Origin: Amylostereum areolatum
Taxonomy: Eukaryota; Basidiomycota; Agaricomycetes; Russulales; Stereaceae
Reading direction: 5' to 3'
NCBI GenBank assembly: GCA_012932865.1
Contig: SAXG01000009.1
Span: forward strand, 1,039,163-1,103,162
Length of the DNA stretch: 64,000 nucleotides
Positions 55,940-64,000 of the stretch are shown here, piece by piece. Below the pieces are notes generated by a model. It worked only from the letters and a program-made list of their open reading frames with translations, was not told the DNA's origin and ran no database searches. Every line of letters starts with the position of its first letter. The first letter of the stretch is position 1. The translations under genes were made by a program, and so were the position numbers.

Positions 55940-58399
55940 ATGTCTGCCATTAACTATGGTGGGACGTCTTCTTCCTCGTCGACCTCCTCCAGCACACCAT
56001 CGTCCACTTCCAAGGCCCAGGTTGACACCGAGGTACAGGAGGTAGACGTCGGGTCGCACATCGCTCCAGGCGCACCAGTCGAGAGGGTACGTCGTCCTCT
56101 CTGCCAATTCTGAGGCATCTTTGGTTCAAAACTCATGAAATGGGGCGTGTTACAGCACAATCCCCTGGGTCGCAATGTCACGCTTTGGACCGCGATCATG
56201 CTCAACCTCGGCGCGCTCCTTGGCCCTGGGATCTTCGCGGTGACGGGCGTCATACTGAACTCTGTCGGCTCTGTAGGACTCCTGCTGACATTCTGGCTGA
56301 TCACGCCTATCTTTGCGTTTGGTGCGTTGTGCGCGTTCAATGACGATACAGGATGGGACTGATTGTGATTCGATCGTGTTTGGGGAGCAGCTGCCGTGCT
56401 CGCGTTTGGAGAGTTAGCGAGCATGTTTCCTGATCGGTCAGGGGCGACCGTCGTATATCTGGAGCAGGTAAAGCAGTGGAATTTCGCGGCTATGTAGATC
56501 TAACGAATGTTACGTGCTTTCTCTGCAGGCGTATCCTAGGCCCAAGTTCTTCGTGCCAATCGCATTCGCTGTGACCTCGGTATTGACCTCGTATGTCGAG
56601 AATAGTAACCCTCCCTATCTCAGTGTTGACAGGTCATACTCTCTTCAGGTTCAGCGGCACAAGTTCTGTCGTATTTGCGCAATATGTGCTGTCGATCTTC
56701 GACCTGGAAGTCACGCCTTACCGCCAGACGGTTCTAGCTCTTGCCGTGGCCGCATTTGGCATAGGAGGTACGACCTGTTTCACTGGCCGTTGCGAGAAGG
56801 TCGCACACTGAGCATCCTAAACAGTCGTTGGCACTTCCACCAAGTGGTCTCTTCGAGCCGTCAACATTCTAACCATAGCCAAAGTTCTGTCTCTTATATT
56901 GTGCGTCTGAACGGCTCCCTCGCAGCTCGCTTCTGTTTCGCTCACTTCCATACTTCTGTGTAGCGTCGCCCTGACGGGAATTGCGGTCCTCGCCGGATTT
57001 ACACGGATTGAGGACCCGTTCGCCAATTTCCAGCACCTCTTTCGCGGAAGCAGCACGAACCTCAACGCGCTCGCCACAGCACTCGTGAAGACGCACTGGG
57101 CGTTCTACGGCTGGGTCAACTCGTTCAGCGTGCTGAGCGAGATCAAGACGGCGCAACCGGCGCGCACCGCGCGCAATGCGGCGCTCATCTCCGTTGCGCT
57201 CGTCACCTTGCTCTTTTTCTTCGTCAACGTCGCCTACGTTGCGTCCGTGCCGATCGACGAGATCAAAGGCTCGGGGCAGCTCGTCGCGAGCTTGATGTTC
57301 AAGCACGTGTTCGGGGAGAGCTGGACGGCGAAATGCCTGCCCGTTATGGTCGCGCTCAGCTGTCTCGGGAACATCGTGAGTCATTCCCTCCACATATGAC
57401 TGCGATGAGTCCTGAACGCCATCTCCTGTTTCAGATAGCCATCGTGAGTGTCGATCCTAGGCGCTGAGGAGCAAACCGGGATCTGAATGATTTGCGTGGG
57501 GTTTAGACAGTGGGGCAGGCGCGCGTCCTGCGTGAAGTGGCGCGCCAAGGCATGCTGCCGTACCCGCAGTTCTTCGCGTCCACCCATCCGTTCGGCACAC
57601 CGCTGGGCCCCGTCCTCATCAAGCTCGCCCTGACAGTGACCGTCATCCTGCTGCTCCCCGCGAAGGACACGTTCAATTTCTTGCTCGACCTCGCGTCGTA
57701 TCCCAATTTGGTGCGAATGTTGCGGCTGTCCGTGCAGCCCGGTCTGATCTTGCGATATGTGTAGGTCTTCCAAGTGGCGGCAGGGGCGGGCGTTTGGGTG
57801 CTCCGTCGACGGCGCGCTAAGGAGGGGCTTCCGCACGCGCCATTGGAGGTGTGGAATGTCGTCCTGGTGCTGTATCTAGCGCAGAACGTCGTTCAGATCG
57901 TAGTCCCTTGGTGCGTCCTTTCTTTGTCCCTCTTGGTCGGATCCGCGGATCTCCATATCAATCCATGTATACTCTAATATCTGATACATTGTTTTTGTTG
58001 TGTGGACAGGGTACCTCCGGAACCTGGGCACGCGGATGTTTCGTTCTGGTACGCGACGTGAGTCAGATTTTTTCCGCAGGGGGGATGGCTGGGTTGACGG
58101 ATCTCTTGTTCAGGTATTGCGTCGTGGGTCTAGGCATCCTTGTCGTACGTCCCCCTTCGTCTGTATGATGTTTGCATGGGCTGCGCTGACTACCGCGGCG
58201 GATCTGCTAGGCCTGCGCTGTGTACTATTACATCTGGATCATTTACCTTCCGCGACTGGGAGGGTACGAGATCGTTGAGAAAGTGGTCGATCTCGGCGAG
58301 GGGGCGTTCACATCCAGCCTCACGCGGAAGTACCACGGACAATCGGACGAAGACGAGGACGGGGACGAGGAAGAGCGGCCACTTCTCGCGGGGTCTTGA
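55940..58399 (+). CDS. Amino-acid permease, Mup1-like (LAT family)
   Basis: A short Ser-rich tail leads to HNPLGRNVTLWTAIMLNLGA and LLGPGIFAVTGVILNSVGSV, the first helix of APC-superfamily permeases with the GxGIF substrate motif. Then follow AAVLAFGELASMFPDRSGAT, VVYLEQAYPRPKFFVPIAFA, FSGTSSVVFAQYVLSIFDLE, TKWSLRAVNILTIAKVLSLI, HWAFYGWVNSFSVLSEIKTA and GQARVLREVARQGMLPYPQF, where the intracellular gate lies. The C-terminus is acidic (DEDEDGDEEERPLLAGS). The pattern fits fungal high-affinity methionine permeases of the Mup1 group in the plasma membrane; methionine specificity is inferred. About eleven exons. The start is the first ATG (55940) after the leader. The stop at 58397-58399 follows LLAGS. 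Confidence 0.84.
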
Positions 58400-58915
58400 C
58401 GCCCGAATTCGCATGTTGTATGTATGTGCCATCACCCGTGTACGGTAGTTTAGAGCCTTCTCTCTCGTGTCCTTGTAGAGTATTTGATTGAATAGAGGTT
58501 AGAGGGTGAGAGGGGTAGTATTTATCATTCGTTTCGAACGAAAATCGGGCGAGATTAAACGTACGCGTGGGAGGTGCTCGAGGACACCGAGGTGTTTGGC
58601 AAGCACCAAGATTCCGACCGTTTCTATGTGTGATAGTAGACTAGATGCAGGAGACAAGCGAGCGAGACGAGACGAGCTAGAAGTACAGACAATCAATAAT
58701 ATACAAGGAGGGACGAATCGAGAGGGGACAATGTGGGTAATAATAGAAGGAAGGAACCAAGTCGGTAGGGTAGATGCGCTGCGGTGGGAATCCCAATAGA
58801 TAGCAAAGCGTGAGACAAAGGAAGGAAAATGGGGGAGACGAACAAGGGGCGCAGCACAATGTCCAGAGTATACGGCCATGAAATCAAACCTGCAAGTGGT
58901 GAGGATGGAGGGGGG
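58400..58915. other. Convergent 3' intergenic stretch
   Basis: Between the permease and OMA1-like stops. Plus-strand purine-rich from about 58650 to 58850. No gene or repeat recognised. Confidence 0.5.
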
Positions 58916-60847
58916 CTAAACTGATGCTGCAGCGGCGGCGGCGGCGGAATCCTGCTCTGCTCGAACGCGGGTGCGCTCCCTCACCCAACGTTCGAGCTCG
59001 GCACGGAGTCGCTCCACGCGCAACTTGTTGATAGGGTGCCCCGAGCCCATGATTCTCCGCGCGTACGAGTGTTGGAGCTGGTCCTCGCGCTGCTGGTGCG
59101 TCACCGAGCCAGGCGCGCATTCCGCATCGTCTCGGCGTTCCCAGAACTGCACCGCGAGTCGCGGGTCGAAGCCTGCGTGCGCCAATAGTCTGGTGGGGAG
59201 ACGCGCTGTCAGCGACCGGCATGGGGGGAAGCTCGAAAGCGCGTGGGGGGAGGGAGGCGGCGCTTACCGGACGGAGACGACGTCGGCTTCGATCTCCTGT
59301 TGCGCCGTCGTGCAGTAGTCGCCGTATTTGGAGAGCTCTACGGATGTCAGTTGGCCGAGGTCTCCCAGGGCGTCGTTTACGAAGGGCCCGAAGAGCATTG
59401 TAATCGGGAAGAGGAGAGTGCGGAGGAAGTCGGAGCAGATGGACAGCACCCCCGGTATGAATATGGTCATCGAGGAAAGGGTTTCCAGGTGGTGGGAGAG
59501 GATGAGATGCGAGAGCTCGTGGGCGAGCAAGATCGCGAGGTCCGTCGTCTGCTCGTACGTAGGCTGGAAACGCGGGGGTGGGGGTGGGACTGAGAACAGG
59601 CCGCCAAAGAGCTGGAACCACCATGAGTCATCCTGTGGAGGGGGAGGTGGGGGTCTGTAGGGATGATCCTTGAGGATCTTGTCGATGAATCCGGAGAATA
59701 CGACGATACCGCCGGCGCCGTCTGGGCCAAACCCGTAGGAAAAGGCGTTGCATGAGTCGGGGTCGTCGATGATGAGGAGAGAGTAGGGAGGTCCGGGGAT
59801 GGAGTGGGATGAGGATTGGGTGCCGATTTTCTCGCCGCGCATACAGCACATGAAGTAGTGCAACAGTTCGCTCGCTCGGGGACGCGGACGGAGAGGGAAT
59901 TCTGCGGGCGGGGGGAGCGGCACGTCGCCGTCGGCGCGTTGGAGCCATACCGGATCGAGGGCGCGTTCGTGGCCGAGGGAGTCGATGACGGATTCAAGGG
60001 AGCGGAGGGTGTCGCGTACCCAGAGATAACGCCAGTCGCCGGGGGGTAGGATCCTGAGGGGACCGTCTTTAGCGATGATCTCGGTGACGGCTTGATACCA
60101 CCCTGAGCCTGCGAGTTGAGTTGAGATGCCGTCCTCTTCCTCGGGAGAGAGCAGAATGAGACGGAACCTGCGCGAAGGGCGGGAGAGGTGAGTGAAGAGG
60201 GAGAGGGAAAGGGCGCAGAGGCACGAACCGGCCTGTGAGGGGGGTACGCTCCAAGCTGGCGACGACTGCGGCAGAGAAGAGGAGACAAGGGGCGAACAAG
60301 AGGAGATGGAAAAGGATGGTGCGGTTGCGAAGGTTCTTGAGCATGTTGGAGCGCTTGGAGGCGAATTTGTCGGCGTCGTGACCATAGATCTTGAGAGCGT
60401 CTGGGTTGTCCTTACGCACGCGATCGAAATGGCGGATAAACTTGCGGGTCATGATGTTCTTCATGAGGAGGACGGGGATGAAGGTGAGGGTGACACGGGC
60501 GGTGGTTCGAATGATTTCGATGGCGGCAGAGGCCTGCATGCGTGGGGGATATTAGGGACAGCAGGGAACGGTGTGCAGGGGATCGCGGTACGAACTTTTA
60601 GGAGAGCGAGGAGACCAATGAAGGGAGCGGCTTGCGGGCTGGGAGTTGAGTGGAAGCCTGCGGAGCCATGGGGACCTGGGGCGGGGTAGCGTCGGTGTTC
60701 GATGTGAAGGAGGGCGGGGGCGGGATGGGGGAATGGAGGACTTGGAGGGAGATGGAAAGGGCGGCGGGGGGCGGGGGGAGCGAGGACGCGAAGAGAGAAC
60801 GGGCGCAGGCAAGGGCGCGAGCATGGGCGCAGGCGTGAAGTGAGCAT
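58916..60847 (-). CDS. OMA1-like M48 mitochondrial metalloprotease
   Basis: An Arg/Pro-rich presequence (LTSRLRPCSRPCLRPFSLRV) suggests mitochondrial import. Two hydrophobic stretches follow (RTTARVTLTFIPVLLM and ILFHLLLFAPCLLFSAAVVA). The catalytic part reads PYSLLIIDDPDSCNAFSYGF, GIVVFSGFIDKILKDHPYRP, a Pro-rich insert (PPPPPPQDDSWWFQLFGGLF), then LAILLAHELSHLILSHHLET with the HEXXH zinc motif, and TTAQQEIEADVVSVR with the third ligand Glu, followed by LLAHAGFDPRLAVQFWERRD. Oma1 is an inner-membrane stress protease that cuts dynamin-like and other substrates when membrane potential falls. The order of the motifs fits; the Pro-rich insert is unusual. Four exons or so. The start ATG at 60847 gives the presequence. 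The stop lies at 58916 after an Ala-rich tail. Confidence 0.85.
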
Positions 60848-61354
60848 GGTACATGGTTGTGGGGGAACTCGCTTCGTCCACCACCGACTTGTGTTAAATC
60901 TGGCCTTGTCCGGTGCCGCCGACCCCTCTGACGCGTTCACGGCGCCTCCTCTAGCCGCCCGCGTCTCCTCCTCCCCCCCCTCCTCCCCTCCCTCGCTTTT
61001 CTCCCCCGTCCGAATGACCTTTCAAGTCCACGCAGGCATTCGCAGCAACCTCACGCATGGCCACGACAAACACCTTGCTCAACCATTCGCGGTCTGTATT
61101 CGGATTCCCCGACAGCCTCTGACTCGCACGATCTTCCCCGAGCTTAAACTCATTTCAATATATGATCATCATCTTCCGCATCGCTGCGCGTTTAGCATTT
61201 ATCTCAGCCTATCCTGTGCAAACACGCTTACACCGAATCGTGTCCTCCATCGTTAATCGTCATCCTGTAAACTACGTTGCCGTCCAAAGCACCCCGCACC
61301 AAATCGCAATGGTCGTACAACATCCTCCACATATCACCCTCGCTCGCCGGATTT
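60848..61354. promoter_or_regulatory. Upstream region of OMA1-like gene, 3' side of SVF1
   Basis: Contains a C-rich tract near 60961-61010 (minus-strand purine-rich), which may act as a nucleosome-poor promoter element. No gene recognised. Confidence 0.35.
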
Positions 61355-62806
61355 TCACGACGAGATGAACGTCGCCTCCACATACGCATGACCTTCAGCT
61401 TCGAGCCCACCCGACAGCCCAGGAGCGATCGTGTCCGGTCCGGTCAACAACAGCTTCGCCGGGTTGATCCACTGAAAAATAGGCCCTCAGCCAACCCGTC
61501 CTCGTATCGGTAAAGCAGCACGCAAAACACACCTGGTAGATGTACGGTTTCGTGCCCGCAACATAGCTCACCACCGCCTTCACCACCCCCGGAATCTCCG
61601 CCAGCACGTCCACCTTCTCAATCAGTCCCTTCGGTTTCTCCGGATCACCCACGTCCACAGACAACGTGCCCTCGATGGTTCCAGGCGCTTCCGCCAGAAT
61701 CGACGGCCCTCGCCACTTGAACAGCAGCTCCGTGGGCTGATGGTATCCCGTCTCCGGGTCGAGCAACGACTTCAGATGGGTCGCGCGCGAGACCACTTCC
61801 GCGTTGTCCTCCTGCGTCGCATCCGGCCACTTGGTCTCCGCCGTCACCGAAACGAGCTTGCCGCCCACGACGAGCGATCCCACGTTCGCGGTGACGAATC
61901 CCGAGCCCGCCCCCTTGCGTCCGTACCCGTCCGTCGTGGTGAACTCCATCTGGATCGCCGCCACGCCGCCGTGCGCTTTGCTCTGGAAATGAACAAAGTT
62001 CCACCGCGCCGCGATCAGGTTGGGCCGCATGCCCTGGATCGCGTGCACGAACATCCCGGGTCCCTTCACGGGGACCACTTTGCCCTTGAGAAGGACATGT
62101 CCCGCCGTGACCGTGTGCGGCCAGAAGCGGTGGACGACGTAGCCCTCTGGCGTGTCGAGGTCGGGTCCAAAGTACGAGTACCCGCCTTTGGGCCCTTTAC
62201 CGGTCTTGAAACCAGGAACGCCCACGGGCCGTCGCACCTCGAGGGAGATCACGACGTCCTCGGTGAGGTGCGCGGCGATCGTGTACGATTCCGGGTGGTC
62301 GCTGTCCGCGTGGGTGTTGTGGGTGACGGTGAACTGATCGGACTTGCTCGAACGCTTGTCGTGGCCGGGCAAGGAAGTCGTGAAGTTAGACACGTTGATG
62401 GAGCGCCATGTCGTCTCGCCCGTGCGCGGGTTCGAGAGCTTGAATGTGAATTGTACGGTCGGGTACCACAGCCTGGGTCGGCGGATAAAGTTACATAAAC
62501 AAGGGCGTGGGGCGGAGGGGTCGCGAGGACGTACCCGATGGAGGAGTGGATGATCTGACACATCACGGACGTGCCATCTTCAAGGATGGTGTACCATGTC
62601 TGGGTCTCGGTCACGAATCCGCCGCCGCACAACCATTCGGTATCCTTGGGCTCGAGCTCTCCGAAAAGCTCATTGGTGCTCGAGTTGGAGGAGACCGGGT
62701 GGAAGTTCTGAGCAGTCGGGTCTACTGGGGGCGATGTCCTGGATGGCGATGAGGATTAGAGAGATTCTCAAACGTGGGGTGCTCACGAAAAGAAAGAAGA
62801 GAACAT
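61355..62806 (-). CDS. SVF1: Survival factor 1 (Svf1-like)
   Basis: Four exons. The short first exon MFSSFFS joins to TSPPVDPTAQNFHPVSSNSS, then TNELFGELEPKDTEWLCGGG, FVTETQTWYTILEDGTSVMC, YPTVQFTFKLSNPRTGETTW, TWRSINVSNFTTSLPGHDKR, SYTIAAHLTEDVVISLEVRR, GYSYFGPDLDTPEGYVVHRF, and GMFVHAIQGMRPNLIAARWN. The end is WINPAKLLLTGPDTIAPGLS, AYVEATFISS. This is the double lipocalin-like (AttH/Svf1) architecture. Yeast Svf1 protects from oxidative and cold stress and moves ceramides between ER and Golgi. A very long first intron is absent: the N-terminal helix MFSSFF is retained, as needed for membrane contact. The start ATG at 62806 is the only one that gives that helix. Confidence 0.9.
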
Positions 62807-63384
62807 GGCGGTTGAGACCAAGTTGGTGTTGGGCGGTCGCGATCCAACGCGCAAGATCGTTTTATTAGACTCCCCTCGTCCGCCCGGGCCGACACGCCGG
62901 AAGAAGCAAACAAGCTTCAAGCTCGACTGCAGACGCTGTTCTATTCAAGCCAGCTCACTGTGGATGCGTCGGGCAGCGCAGCATATACATCTCGCAACTA
63001 CCCCATCCATATCACGTACGATCAACGATTATTTGAACCCACGAAAAAAGAAAGCATTGTCGGAAGCATCGTCTAGATCTATGCCGGAGGTGGATGTGGA
63101 TGACCAGGGCAAGGGTGGACGTCAGAAAGCAACTAAATGAACCGATGAGACCAAGGTATAGGGTGCTGGGGTTTGGGGTGGGGTATCCTGCCCTCGGCAG
63201 TGTCGATCCGACCACACATCCACCGAAGAATACTTAGTACTAGACGCCATTTAAGGTAAATGATATGGGTAAGACACGAAGCACACATTCCTTGACGAAA
63301 TTTTGATCAAGTGCGCTATACACGAGTTCGCTATTGAGAGGTGCATGAACTCTACATACCAGTACGGAAGTTACCTACAAACTA
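62807..63384. other. Intergenic region
   Basis: 578 bp between the SVF1 start and the CTU2 stop. No gene recognised. Confidence 0.5.
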
Positions 63385-64000
63385 TCATTCGTCCAACAAG
63401 AACTCGCTCACCGCAGCCTTCATCGCCTCAGGATCGAGCTTCTTTCTCTCCCACACCTCCTCGTCCTCCTTCCGGTGCATCTCATCGCCGGCAGCAGCAG
63501 CATTAGTATGGATGGAGCGGGGTCCACGGTGCACGAGGTGCGCAGCCGACCATACAGGTAAATGGACGATGGGCGAGGCGACAGGCGGAGCACCGGCTTT
63601 GGTGGGCACGGCGCTGCGACTGCTGCGGCTGGTGAGAGTCGTATGGCACGAGTAACAAAGCAGTGGGGATAGAGAGAGGGCAGACAATGGCGCAGCATCT
63701 CCTGAGCGCGAGCGGATGGATATGCGCGCCTTCCACGCTTGCACGGCGCTTTGGGCAGGGCTGCAAGCGCGGTCAGACGGCTGACTTCGACAAAGGCGGG
63801 AAAGACAACGCACAGCTCGCAGAGGATGCACCGATCGCCTGCCTCGCCTTTAGGAGCTAGCTTTCCTACCGTCCTGGCGATGGTGGACACTGTTGATGGA
63901 TAGTCTTTCTCTAGCCCGACGATGAAATCTGCCAATATATTGAATTTCGATGCACGGCCCATACATTTTCAAGCCGACCTTTTGTTAAACCGTTGATAGT
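63385..64000 (-). CDS. CTU2: Cytoplasmic tRNA 2-thiolation protein 2, C-terminal part
   Basis: Only the 3' end of the gene is in the window. The chain reads FNILADFIVGLEKDYPSTVS, TIARTVGKLAPKGEAGDRCI, LCELPAQSAVQAWKARISIR (joined across an intron at about 63770-63822), SPLLCYSCHTTLTSRSSR and ends LDPEAMKAAVSEFLLDE. The two CxxC pairs (CILC and CYSC) and the LEKDYPST block match fungal Ncs2/Ctu2, partner of Ctu1 in making 5-methoxycarbonylmethyl-2-thiouridine at the wobble base of tRNAs. I could not place the upstream exon boundary: near 63962 a TGA interrupts the frame, so an intron must end close to there. The 5' part lies beyond the window edge. Confidence 0.83.

Noticed and set aside
59467..60288. 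Long Ser/Pro-rich frame overlapping the OMA1-like gene
   Set aside because: Same strand but shifted frame; the HEXXH-containing frame is conserved.
61740..62498. 252-codon plus-strand frame opposite SVF1
   Set aside because: Arg/His-rich, no family features, and fully antisense to a conserved gene. It arises from GC-rich third positions.
1..64000. tRNA, rRNA genes or CRISPR arrays
   Set aside because: I saw no convincing tRNA B-box with a foldable partner, no rRNA blocks, and no evenly spaced repeats by eye. A covariance-model scan would settle the tRNAs.

Overview
The window is nuclear DNA of a filamentous basidiomycete, most likely an agaricomycete wood or litter decayer. The evidence is GC-rich coding sequence broken by many 50-70 bp GT-AG introns, multi-exon housekeeping genes of fungal type, an AT-hook/BTB protein, an etherase-type GST and secreted GH5 and GH79 enzymes. 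Reading frames were rebuilt by hand across splice sites. Where exon coordinates are quoted, phases were checked for frame continuity.

Layout. 0-9 kb is accessory: an undescribed 462-bp inverted-repeat element (819-1280), two convergent BTB-domain genes, the Mediator subunit MED19 and the relic of an ABCC-type transporter that has lost its middle. 9-17 kb has an etherase-like GST, an MFS efflux-type transporter and a sugar transporter with three micro-exons. 17-27 kb has the tRNA-splicing endonuclease subunit SEN2, a GH5 endoglucanase, a SARAF-like protein, a GH79 glucuronidase and a class V aminotransferase. 27-45 kb is dense housekeeping: a gamma-glutamylcyclotransferase-like protein, a Ppn2-like polyphosphatase, a metacaspase, SRS2 helicase, ARP3, a Kre9/Knh1-like GPI protein, ATG17 and URK1. 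45-64 kb has a CAX calcium/proton exchanger, COX4, a 2.6-kb gene-free stretch, a secreted protein with an internal tandem duplication, a Mup1-like methionine permease, an OMA1-like M48 protease, SVF1 and the 3' end of CTU2/NCS2.

There is no single operon-like system. Several gene pairs share short divergent promoters: metacaspase/SRS2, ATG17/URK1 and aminotransferase/cyclotransferase. Calcium and stress functions recur (SARAF, CAX, metacaspase, SVF1, OMA1), but I take this as chance neighbourhood. The GST, MFS pump and dead ABCC pump form a detoxification-flavoured patch at 8-13 kb.

The most unusual signals are the inverted-repeat element, the internally deleted ABCC gene, 8-14 nt micro-exons sitting on functional motifs in three genes, two GC-AG introns, and the exon-for-exon tandem duplication in the secreted protein.
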